This document shows, piece after piece, positions 42,848 through 52,101 of a stretch of DNA of 53,754 nt. Under the pieces are notes generated by a model, which ran no database searches, was not told the origin of the DNA, and saw only the letters and a list, made by a program, of their open reading frames with translations. Source of the DNA: CAYONM01 sp964405325 (GTDB lineage: Bacteria; Planctomycetota; UBA11346); contig CAYONM010000004.1 in assembly GCA_964405325.1 (NCBI GenBank), positions 1-53,754 on the forward strand, written 5' to 3'. The stretch's first letter is position 1, and each line of letters starts with the position of its first letter. The translations under genes and the position numbers were made by a program.

Positions 42848-44320
42848 TCATTCCACCCGCATCGCTTCCATCGGTGCCATGCGCGAAGCGCTGTAGCTGG
42901 GATAGATCGAGGCCAGCATGGACAGCACCACACCGCTGACCAGGGACACCACGGCGCACAGCAGCACCGCGCCGAGCGGAAAATAATACAGTGGATAGGC
43001 GCCGTACAGCAACAGCAGTTTGCCGAAGGTCAGCAGGAAACCGATCAGCATACCCAGCACACCACCGGCCACACCCTGGATCGCGGCCTCGATCATGAAC
43101 TGTTCGAGGATGAAGCCGTCGGTGGCGCCCAGACACTTCATGGTGGCGATTTCCCGGAAGCGCTCGGTGATCGCCATCAGCATGGCGTTGGCGATACCAA
43201 CCATGCAGACCACGAAGGAGATCGCGAGCAGGAAGATCTGCCGACCGCTGAGCAAGCCGCTGTCGTCCTTGCTATCCAACACGACTGACAACTGCGTTTC
43301 CAATCTGGCGAGTCGCTGCTCGTAATCCAGCACCCGGGCGGCGGCGTGCAGCTGCTGGGCATCGTATTGCTGATCCAGCAATTCGATCATCCGAGAGTCG
43401 GTCAACTTGGTCAATTTCTCCTCGGTGCTGGCGCGATACTTGAACAGCCGCATCCAGTCCGATTGCGCTTGCGCTGTACCAAGCTGCTGTCGGATATCCT
43501 GGATGCGCAACTGGTGTGCCAGGTCCTCGCGCAGACGAGCCAGGTGCCGGGGCTGCGGCGAAAAACCCACGGCGGTGACCGCATTCTGCCAACGCTCGAA
43601 TGCCGCATCGTCACTGGTAGCCAGCCATTCGCGCCGGGGCGTCTCGCCGGTCAGGGCCTCGGTCGCCACCGTCAACCTGCTGATGGCGTCGGACCAGGCC
43701 TGCACGAAGGCCTGCAGTTCGGTATAATAGGTATTCAGTTCATCCAGGAAGCTGCGCAGGGCGTCGCGACTACCAACCACCCGGACATCGGACATCAGGT
43801 CGATTTGTTCGACAAAGGCATCCCAGGCCTCGGGATCCACCAGGTGTTTCAGGATCGCGCGCTGCTGATGGCGGCCGACCAACGCGATCCGCTTGCCCGG
43901 CGACAGGTCGTAGAACCAACGCAGATAACGAGTTTCCTGCCAGCACCAGTTGGCCAGACGACGCATCCGGTCCTGCTCCCAATCGGCAACCGCCGCGGCC
44001 TCGGCCTGGGCTTGCTGGTCCTGATGCCGCCTGCCGAGGTAGTCGGCAACCTGCATGCCGTTCTTGCGGTTGTACAGGTGGCTCAGCAAATACGGTGCGC
44101 TCCGCTGCTCGGTAATCTCCTGGTCCACCCCCTTGCCGACGGCAACCAGGATGGCGTTTTCCGTCAAGGAGAACATGAAAAAGGCGACTGCCAGCAGAAT
44201 CACCGACATGGTCAGGGTGGAGCGTAACAGGCGATGGGCAATGCCGGAACGGACCAGCTCGATTACCTTGCGGACCGACAGCTGGGCTTGATCGCGAACA
44301 TCGATTTCACGTTTGTTCAT
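42848..44320 (-). CDS. FtsX-type ABC permease with large extracytoplasmic helical domain
   Basis: 490 residues from the ATG at 44320; a TTG at 44332 overlapping the previous stop is possible. One membrane helix near 36-52, a helical extracytoplasmic domain (about 55-370, Gln- and Arg-rich, with a coiled coil), then three membrane helices with the FtsX signature ERFREIATMKCLGATDGFI. That is the MacB topology. Together with the ATPase just downstream it should form a mechanotransmitting transporter that acts on a periplasmic substrate rather than pumping it through the membrane. The protein ends in MAPMEAMRVE, the common FtsX C-terminus. Confidence 0.88.
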   Translation of the reverse strand: MNKREIDVRDQAQLSVRKVIELVRSGIAHRLLRSTLTMSVILLAVAFFMFSLTENAILVAVGKGVDQEITEQRSAPYLLSHLYNRKNGMQVADYLGRRHQDQQAQAEAAAVADWEQDRMRRLANWCWQETRYLRWFYDLSPGKRIALVGRHQQRAILKHLVDPEAWDAFVEQIDLMSDVRVVGSRDALRSFLDELNTYYTELQAFVQAWSDAISRLTVATEALTGETPRREWLATSDDAAFERWQNAVTAVGFSPQPRHLARLREDLAHQLRIQDIRQQLGTAQAQSDWMRLFKYRASTEEKLTKLTDSRMIELLDQQYDAQQLHAAARVLDYEQRLARLETQLSVVLDSKDDSGLLSGRQIFLLAISFVVCMVGIANAMLMAITERFREIATMKCLGATDGFILEQFMIEAAIQGVAGGVLGMLIGFLLTFGKLLLLYGAYPLYYFPLGAVLLCAVVSLVSGVVLSMLASIYPSYSASRMAPMEAMRVE

Positions 44321-44328
44321 GGTGTGAC

Positions 44329-46704
44329 TCAAGCAATGAAGGTATTGTAGTATTCGGGAATTTCACCAGTCATCAGGTGATACAGACTGCCCATGCCGAC
44401 ACCAGTCATGCTGGCGAGCAGTTCGCCAACGATGATTCCGATAAACAGCGGCTTCAGGTCCTGATACACCCGGCCACCACCGAATCGGACGACCAGCTCC
44501 TTGGCGCCCCAGCCGATCAGAAAGCTGAGACTGCCAGCCTGCATGGGCCAGGTCCCCCAGACCAAGAACAGGACCGGATGCAGAGGGAAAGCTGAAAAAC
44601 GCAACCGGCAGACGAAAAACACTGCAACCCCCAACATGCCCGCCAGGAAGAAGCCCAGGGCCCGCCGGTCCGGTTCGATATGCAACAATTTGCCCAGACC
44701 GCTGCTGGGATTGCGCTCCACCAACTGACCCTGCGCATCCCGATCCAGGACCATACGGCCCTCCGCAATCTCGCCCTCGAAATGGCCGGTCTGCACCAGA
44801 TGGTCGAAGGCCAGGGTCGTTTGATCGAACACATCCTTGGGTGTACCCACCGAGGCATAGTGATCGACCTGTTCGCCTAGGGCACCGTTGCCGTAATATT
44901 GATGCATGCGGGCGCCAAAGCCCACCACTAGGCACACGGCAATGGCCACCACCGCGACCACACCGATCTTGCGTGGCAGCACGCCGGCTCGCTCGGAAAC
45001 ATGGAGGCTGTTGGCGACAAAAGGTGTCAGACTCTCACGCGTGTCCTGGACGATCAGCGAGCTGAGATAATACAGGATCACCACCGGCGCCGCGCCCATG
45101 GCGCTGAAACCGAAAATCTTGCCGAGGATGATGCCAGGATTCCACGCTGCCTGCATGTAGGGCATGCCCGTCTCGCAGATGACGCGCGAAAACACCAGCA
45201 GCATGCCCATGGTCAGCATGACGTAGAGCAGGGCGACCAGGTAGTCGATGTCGAACTGCCAGCACAGCAGCGCCCACAGCGCGACAAAGCCCGACAGGAA
45301 GACCCGCGCCGCCCAGGTGCCATCGACACTGATGCTGTCATCCGAACGATAGAAGCCAAAAGCCTTGCCCAGAACCCGACCGTAATAATGCCGACCGACG
45401 TACAGGATCACGAGCAGGTACATGACGTAGGATCCGGCACGCATCACCGGCACGTCCAGAGAACCGTTCATCTGCGTGCCGGAGCTGATGTAGAATTCGA
45501 CCCCGACGATCAGCAACAGGATCTGCGACAGGCCAAGCGTCAGGGCCACCTCGGCCGAGACGAAATACGCCAAACCGAACAAAAGCGGGTAGAAACGAAA
45601 ACTGTTCAGGCCCTGCAAACCGGCATTGGAGGCATGCGGCACCATGTGCCACATGAAGCCGAGTTCCGTCGACATCTGGATATCCGGCAGCCGTAAGGGG
45701 AAATAGAGGTGTGCGAAATGCGCCAATTCCAGGAACATGACCACCGCCACGCCCACCAGGAACAGACGCGATCGGAAAACGTCGGGCAGGGATTTGCTGT
45801 CGCTGCGTTGTAGCATACTCCAGCCCACCTGCGCCAGAGGATAGCTGAGCTGTTCGTTGCGCGACCACTGTCGATGCACCACCATCGCCATGGCGATCAG
45901 CGTGATGGCGAACACCGCCAACAGCGGCAGCCAATACAGCACCACCGGTATCCAGGCATCCCAGGGAATGACATCGTCGGGTCCCATACCGGAATAGAAA
46001 TTGGTATACACCTTCTCGTAGTCGTGGATCTGATCGACGACAAATTCACCCTGATCGGCCACCGACACCTGCACGCCAACGCGCTGAACCGCATCGATCG
46101 GCACTTCGCCGATTCCGGGAACGGTGAAGACCGTCTGCCCCTGGTCATCGACCACGGGAACCGGTTTCTGCGCCAAGATCACGTCCTGACCACGCACCTG
46201 GTAGACCAGCCCTTGCGTCTGCACATCATCTTTGGGCACAAGCCCGACGCCGGGCACCACCACCAGGTCCTCACTGGCCTCCAAAGGGAAGCCTTCACGC
46301 GGCAGGTAGTCCAGCAGGGCATATTCCTGCCACTGCGGCTTACCCGCCTCGTAATTCCAGGGCATCATGATCTGCGTGTACAGGGTCCGATACAGACCAC
46401 CGCCGGGGATCCAGGAGGCCACCAGCAGCAGAGACAGAACCACGACCAGTTCCGAAGACCGTAACACCAGAAAACGACAACATCGATGACAAATCGGATT
46501 CCAGACCGCCGCCAGCAAGAAAAGGCTGCCGAAGGCCATCAGAGGGAAATAATGCCCAGCCAGCGGCGTCTGTTTGAGGACCTCGTAATTATAGCCTTCG
46601 AAGGCGGCCAGCAGGATCACGCCGATCAGGCCGATACCGAGACTCTTCCAGGTGATGGCACGTGGGCGTTGCACAGATGGCTTCGGTTCAGATTCGGTGG
46701 TCAT
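44329..46704 (-). CDS. DUF6785/DUF6784-type multi-pass membrane protein
   Basis: About 791 residues from the ATG at 46704 (46713 is an alternative). About 14 membrane helices with an extracytoplasmic insert (about 145-235, with VVVPGVGLVPKDDV and GEFVVDQIHDYEKVY). VVHRQWSRNEQLSYPLAQVG and FMWHMVPHASNAGLQGLNS look like the DUF6785 core, and the C-terminal LHPVLFLVWGTWPMQAGSLS and GAKELVVRFGGGRVYQDLKP like DUF6784, which are OPT-related. First gene of the minus-strand operon. Function unknown; transport of peptides or related compounds is the best guess. Confidence 0.8.
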   Translation of the reverse strand: MTTESEPKPSVQRPRAITWKSLGIGLIGVILLAAFEGYNYEVLKQTPLAGHYFPLMAFGSLFLLAAVWNPICHRCCRFLVLRSSELVVVLSLLLVASWIPGGGLYRTLYTQIMMPWNYEAGKPQWQEYALLDYLPREGFPLEASEDLVVVPGVGLVPKDDVQTQGLVYQVRGQDVILAQKPVPVVDDQGQTVFTVPGIGEVPIDAVQRVGVQVSVADQGEFVVDQIHDYEKVYTNFYSGMGPDDVIPWDAWIPVVLYWLPLLAVFAITLIAMAMVVHRQWSRNEQLSYPLAQVGWSMLQRSDSKSLPDVFRSRLFLVGVAVVMFLELAHFAHLYFPLRLPDIQMSTELGFMWHMVPHASNAGLQGLNSFRFYPLLFGLAYFVSAEVALTLGLSQILLLIVGVEFYISSGTQMNGSLDVPVMRAGSYVMYLLVILYVGRHYYGRVLGKAFGFYRSDDSISVDGTWAARVFLSGFVALWALLCWQFDIDYLVALLYVMLTMGMLLVFSRVICETGMPYMQAAWNPGIILGKIFGFSAMGAAPVVILYYLSSLIVQDTRESLTPFVANSLHVSERAGVLPRKIGVVAVVAIAVCLVVGFGARMHQYYGNGALGEQVDHYASVGTPKDVFDQTTLAFDHLVQTGHFEGEIAEGRMVLDRDAQGQLVERNPSSGLGKLLHIEPDRRALGFFLAGMLGVAVFFVCRLRFSAFPLHPVLFLVWGTWPMQAGSLSFLIGWGAKELVVRFGGGRVYQDLKPLFIGIIVGELLASMTGVGMGSLYHLMTGEIPEYYNTFIA

Positions 46705-47141
46705 CGCTCCCATTCCACGGACTCGTCCATAGGGCGGATCGACAGCAGCCTTCCGCACGGGCTTGACAAATTTACAGCAGTCCTGACCGGCCAGAACACC
46801 AACCGATTCCTCGGCCGATCATCCCGGACGCATGGCTCCACTGACCTTGAAAACTATCGTCACATGCAGTCTAAGTCATAGTTCAGCAACAATTTACACG
46901 CCAAACAATGCGGCAGCAAGATGCCGTTCGCACCCGGTGATGAGCCGGCATGGCGTGTCGGATTTCCCATCACCAGCAACAACGGAGAAGAGACAGGGCT
47001 GTGACCAGAGTCTTTCGACAGATCATATAACAGGTACGTTCCGGTGGCTCAACGGTGACACGCTTGTCATCGATCGACGGCAGTAGCTCGCAAACGCTGG
47101 TCGAGCTTGGCTCCCGCCCGGCAGGCGGTACAGCCTTCAAC
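46705..47141. other. 437-bp divergent gap ahead of the transport operon
   Basis: No gene, repeat or RNA that I can support. Both promoters of the divergent transcription units must lie here. I looked for sigma-70 and sigma-54 type elements on both strands and found no pair with correct spacing. The longer frame of the next gene starts at 47055 but that part has no protein-like features. Confidence 0.4.
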
Positions 47142-47546
47142 ATGCGCTGGAAACCGATACTGCTGCGAACCGGCTGGATGCTCTTCATTATCAGCCTGCT
47201 GCTACCGACCCTGTTGGTCCGCCAGGACTCCCAAGAGGAAGCCATACTGGTCTCCGGCCTGGATTTCGTCATCCAGAGCCTCCAGCCCGGCTGGTGGCAA
47301 ACCGTCCCCCTGGCCCTGCCGATCGCCGCAGCCAACGTCTGCATGATCGTCAGCGTCTTGCTGCCGGGACTGTGTAGCCGCCACCACGGCCGCACCTGGG
47401 CCCTGGGCATTCCCTGCCTGCTGGGGGCGGCGGCCGGAACCCTCATTCCACACCTGTTCGCCGTACAGGTCGGCTACGCCGCCTGGCTACTGGCCCTGAT
47501 CTGCACTGGCATTGGCGCTCTGATGCGACTGCCGAAGGATTATTAG
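47142..47546 (+). CDS. Small membrane protein
   Basis: 134 residues from the ATG at 47142 (a longer frame begins at 47055). Three to four membrane helices: WMLFIISLLLPTLLV, VPLALPIAAANVCMIVSVLL, LGIPCLLGAAAGTLIPHLF and GYAAWLLALICTGIGALM. No family recognised. It lies 30 bp ahead of the DUF368 gene on the same strand and is probably co-transcribed. Confidence 0.7.
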   Translation: MRWKPILLRTGWMLFIISLLLPTLLVRQDSQEEAILVSGLDFVIQSLQPGWWQTVPLALPIAAANVCMIVSVLLPGLCSRHHGRTWALGIPCLLGAAAGTLIPHLFAVQVGYAAWLLALICTGIGALMRLPKDY

Positions 47547-47576
47547 CAGCATGATCATTCATCAAAGTCACCTGCT

Positions 47577-48545
<969 letters not shown>

Positions 48546-48590
48546 TACCAGGCAATTCGACAGCCCCGCCAACGCAGGGTATACTGGCCC

Positions 48591-49835
48591 ATGAAGCGTC
48601 TCCTGCCCATCCTGCTCGGCGGCGGTCTCCTTTCGGCCGCTGAATACGACGATTCCCAGATCCTGGTCCAACGCATCCAGGAGCTGCAGCAGATGACCAA
48701 TCTGGTGCAGCGGTCATTCGTCGACCCGGTATCGCGTGACGACCTCTGGGCTGGTGCGCTACGCGGCATGCTCGCCAACCTGGATGGTTACAGCCGCTAT
48801 CTGACCCCCGACGAAGTCGCGCTACAGGCTGGCCATCATGCCGGCCGTGGATTTGGCTACGGCTTTGACTGGCGATTCGATATGGTCCATGGCAGCGTTC
48901 GCATCCTACGCGTCATCCCTGCCAGTCCGGCCTGGAATTCCGACCTGCTGCCTGGTGATATCATTCTCCGATTGGACGATGAGCCACTGCAGGATCTGGG
49001 CCAGCAACGCCTGCGACAACGGCTGCTGCGAGATGACGACCCACGCCATCTGCATGTCCAGCACGCCGACGGCACTCAAGTGGACATCGAACTGACCCGC
49101 GGTGATTTTACCGATTCCGGCGTGCTGCCTGGTCGCATGCTGCCGGGCCACATCGGCCTGGTCGCCATTGCCCGTTTTCGCGACGACACCAGCAACCAAG
49201 ACCAACGACTGACCACCCGGAAATTCCGCGAAGAAATCGACCGGCTCTCGAGCGCGGGCATGGAAGCCCTGATCATCGACCTCCGCGGTAATGGCGGCGG
49301 CAGTCTGCTGGCAGCAGTGGAAATAGCAGACTGCTTCTTGAACGCGGGACATGACAAGCCACGTGTCATCGTCGAACAGATCTCCCGCAACCCGGCCCGC
49401 AACAATCAATTCGTCGCCCGCAGCACCAACACCTATCCCGACTGGCCGATGGTTGTGCTGATCGACGGCAACACCGCCTCCTCAGCCGAGCTGCTGGCCG
49501 CCGCCCTGGCCGACCATCGTCGCGCCACCCTGATCGGCGAGCACACCGCCGGCAAGAATACCGTGCAGGAACTCTTCCTGCTGGAATCCGGCGCCGGCAT
49601 GCTGGTCACCGTGGCGCGCTTTCGTGGCCCAGCCGGCCACGATCACAGCGGGGTCGGTGTCAGTCCGCACATCGAACACCAGCTCAAACCGGTCCTGCGC
49701 CAACAGCTGCTTCGACAGCAACGTCTGCTCAGCCAAGACACGGAGCTACCACCGAAGCTGCAGGCTGTCAGCGACCCACAGGTGGATCTGGCACAACGGA
49801 TCCTGCTGGGAACGCTAATCCATTTGTCACACTGA
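48591..49835 (+). CDS. S41-family C-terminal processing protease (CtpA-like)
   Basis: 414 residues with a signal peptide (MKRLLPILLGGGLLSA), so exported or periplasmic. A helical N-terminal part (about 20-75) precedes a PDZ domain (about 85-165) and the S41 catalytic core. The serine-lysine dyad fits S297 in GNTASSAELLAAAL and K322 in GEHTAGKNTVQE; the spacing of 25 equals that of plant D1 processing protease. It trims C-termini of envelope proteins, often in cell-wall hydrolase control. It follows the PopT gene by 45 bp and may share its transcript. Confidence 0.93.
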   Translation: MKRLLPILLGGGLLSAAEYDDSQILVQRIQELQQMTNLVQRSFVDPVSRDDLWAGALRGMLANLDGYSRYLTPDEVALQAGHHAGRGFGYGFDWRFDMVHGSVRILRVIPASPAWNSDLLPGDIILRLDDEPLQDLGQQRLRQRLLRDDDPRHLHVQHADGTQVDIELTRGDFTDSGVLPGRMLPGHIGLVAIARFRDDTSNQDQRLTTRKFREEIDRLSSAGMEALIIDLRGNGGGSLLAAVEIADCFLNAGHDKPRVIVEQISRNPARNNQFVARSTNTYPDWPMVVLIDGNTASSAELLAAALADHRRATLIGEHTAGKNTVQELFLLESGAGMLVTVARFRGPAGHDHSGVGVSPHIEHQLKPVLRQQLLRQQRLLSQDTELPPKLQAVSDPQVDLAQRILLGTLIHLSH

Positions 49836-49840
49836 GCGCT

Positions 49841-50485
49841 TTAAGGCAGAACCGCTTCCGCCAATTCCGGCACAATGCTGATATCTTTGGTATTGAAGAA
49901 ACTCGGATTCAAATCGGCCGGCACCCAGGGCGAAGGCAGGTAGAAGGGCACGCGCGTGACCTTGTTCTCTTTCCGATACTTCGATTTGTCCATCAACGTA
50001 CCATGATAATACGCATTGTAGTCCACCCAGGTCACCAGCAGCAGCCAGTCCTCTTCCCCCATCTTCTGTCGAACAGCCTGATGCTTCGGATGATCCAATA
50101 AGGTCCGGATCAGCTTGCTCTTGTTGCTGCCGAATTGCAGCGGCATGGTGATCGATGCATCGTCATGCCGGTTTGAGATAGAAACCAGCATGTTTGGCCA
50201 TTCGTTACGCTCCATGCGTTTAATGATATCCATTGCTCCACCATCCCCCCGACGCTTCTCCACATAGGCATCATCCACCGCCTCTGGATGCAATGCACTG
50301 TGGATATCACGCTCGTTGATCGGAGTCGGATCACCAGGCTTGAGGCAATGCAGCGTCCGGTAGCTTTGAGCAAAACCGCCTATCTCCCGACTGCTGAACT
50401 CCAGACCGCCAGCCGGATCCTTTTGGCCGTGGCATTCGACACAGTGCCGGTCGAATATCGGCTGAATATGTTGACGATAATCCAA
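49841..50485 (-). pseudogene. C-terminal fragment of a planctomycete-type cytochrome c gene
   Basis: The frame reads DYRQHIQPIFDRHCVECHGQK, with one c-type haem motif CVECH, and about 190 further residues ending in ISIVPELAEAVLP. The nominal start is a TTG right after an upstream stop in the same frame, with no ribosome binding site, so it is not a real gene start. It is the C-terminal part of a longer protein whose N-terminal half is the propeller fragment directly upstream (50512-51030). The stop-to-stop gap between the two is 27 bp and includes a hairpin AGGCCCC-CAC-GGGGCCT. Confidence 0.65.
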
Positions 50486-50511
50486 TGTAACTACTCAGGC
50501 CCCCACGGGGC

Positions 50512-51030
50512 CTATGCTGTCACGAAGGCATCCATATTGGTGCCGTCCGGCCGACACCGCCAGGCATTATGCGAATGGTACAATCCTCGTTCCTGGTACT
50601 CCCAGTGCATGAATACCAGGTTGCCATCATTCAGCACATGCGGGTGGCGATCGAAATCCTTGTTGTTGCTGATGGCAATGGGTCGATCGGCGCGCTTGGC
50701 ATCGAGCCGGAACAAGGTGGTACACCGTTTGTCCTGGGTAAATGGACCCGCGCACTGATTGCCGAAACTGAAACGGTCCGAGGCGAAGACCACCGTGCCG
50801 TCGGGAATATAAACCGGCTCGATATCATTGTCGCCCGGACTGTTGGTCAGCTGGCTGATCGCACGACTGGCCAGGTCGATTTCGAAAATATGCGCATTCT
50901 TCCGCTCATAGCCAATATGGTGCCGCTCGGCAAAGGGTTTGAGCCAGTAAGAGAACAAGACCCGATCGCTTTCCCAGCTGACATCGATGCCGCGCACCGC
51001 GCCACCATGGCGAGTGATCACGGCACCGCT
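50512..51030 (-). pseudogene. Beta-propeller fragment, hydrazine-synthase-alpha-like
   Basis: About 173 residues, without a start codon, follow the AraC gene end in another frame: VITRHGGAVRGIDVSWESDR, SYWLKPFAERHHIGYERKN, DNDIEPVYIPDGTVVFASDR, and HPHVLNDGNLVFMHWEYQER. The TolB/PD40-like blades and the DGT/WEY wording match, from memory, the middle domain of the hydrazine synthase alpha (HZS_alpha) family widespread in planctomycetes. A stop at 50512 breaks the frame and the region that normally links the propeller to the cytochrome c domain is missing. Both fragments come from one ancestral gene. Confidence 0.62.
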
Positions 51031-51038
51031 GGTCGAGC

Positions 51039-51869
51039 TCAGGCCTTGAGGTTCCAACGGGCTCCGGATTTCCGATAATCCGAAGGCACCACCCCCACCT
51101 CGCGGGCGAAGATCTTGCTGAACCAACTCAGCGAATCGAAACCGGCCGCACCGGCCACCTGGGTAATACTCATGCTGCTGGAACGGAGCAGCATTTTGGC
51201 CTGCTCCAAGCGCCAGTGCAGCAGACGACCGCCAATACTCATCCCGACCTGGGCGCGCAGGATGCGATTCAATTGCGGTGCGGAAACATGCACCGCAACA
51301 GCAATGCCAGCGCAATCTAGCGGGTGATCAACATGGGCACGGATGAAGGCGTCCACCTGTTCGACCACCGCATGCCGGGAAGCGGCATTCAGACGCGAGG
51401 GTAATTCGCTGCTCCCGGCTTCCCGACACAAGCCGATCAACAAGCGAGTAACCAAGGCGTAACGCAGCATGGCCGGATTGATGCGCCCCGGTCGCCGCAG
51501 CTCAGCGATCAGCGCCGACACATCCGCGTCGAACTGTGCCGACAGCCGGAGACGTTTGAGCAGAATGCCATCCAGTTGAAGACCCCGATTCTCAAAGATC
51601 AGAACCAAATAGCTCGGCGAACCGGCCTGCCGCACCGGTCCACGGGTCACCCCTGGCGGCACCAGCACCGCTTCGCCGGTCCCCAGTAGAATGTCGTCAT
51701 GTTCGGGCAGGCACATGCAGACCTCACCGCCCAACACCAGATACAATTGATGCACCCCGTGCTCGTGCAGGTCGACCGCATAATCTGACCCGGCTTCACG
51801 ATAGCCGAGGTCGAGGATGCGCAGGGGAAAATGCGGCGCCTGCTGCCGGGCATCAGGAGTCAGACCCAT
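51039..51869 (-). CDS. AraC-family transcriptional regulator
   Basis: 276 residues from the ATG at 51869; the 297-codon upstream extension is antisense to the next gene. N-terminal cupin (about 15-130): DLHEHGVHQLYLVLGGEVCM, then GTGEAVLVPPGVTRGP. C-terminal double helix-turn-helix (about 175-270): CAGIAVAVHVSAPQLNRILR and ITQVAGAAGFDSLSWFSKIF. It binds DNA and probably a small effector. The original target may have been the decayed propeller/cytochrome gene downstream or the large divergent gene at 52102 (232 bp away). Confidence 0.9.
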   Translation of the reverse strand: MGLTPDARQQAPHFPLRILDLGYREAGSDYAVDLHEHGVHQLYLVLGGEVCMCLPEHDDILLGTGEAVLVPPGVTRGPVRQAGSPSYLVLIFENRGLQLDGILLKRLRLSAQFDADVSALIAELRRPGRINPAMLRYALVTRLLIGLCREAGSSELPSRLNAASRHAVVEQVDAFIRAHVDHPLDCAGIAVAVHVSAPQLNRILRAQVGMSIGGRLLHWRLEQAKMLLRSSSMSITQVAGAAGFDSLSWFSKIFAREVGVVPSDYRKSGARWNLKA

Positions 51870-52101
51870 GGCTGATATCAGAAGCGCTGCCGGCGCCGAT
51901 ACCAGCTCCAGCCATCGGCTGAAAACCGGGACCAAACCACGTTTTTCAACAACCACACGGCAGCAGCAAGCGATAAACGACCAACGCTCGACTCGATCAC
52001 GGCATCGGATGATCACCGGTCCAATCAAGCACGAGCCAGGGCTTTCGTTCCGGCAGGCGGCACCACTATCGCTTCCAATCTCGAAACGGAGGACGCGTAT
52101 C

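Noticed and set aside
46705..47141. Possible TTGACA-type and sigma-54-type promoter elements
   Set aside because: Single boxes occur, but no partner box with acceptable spacing on either strand.
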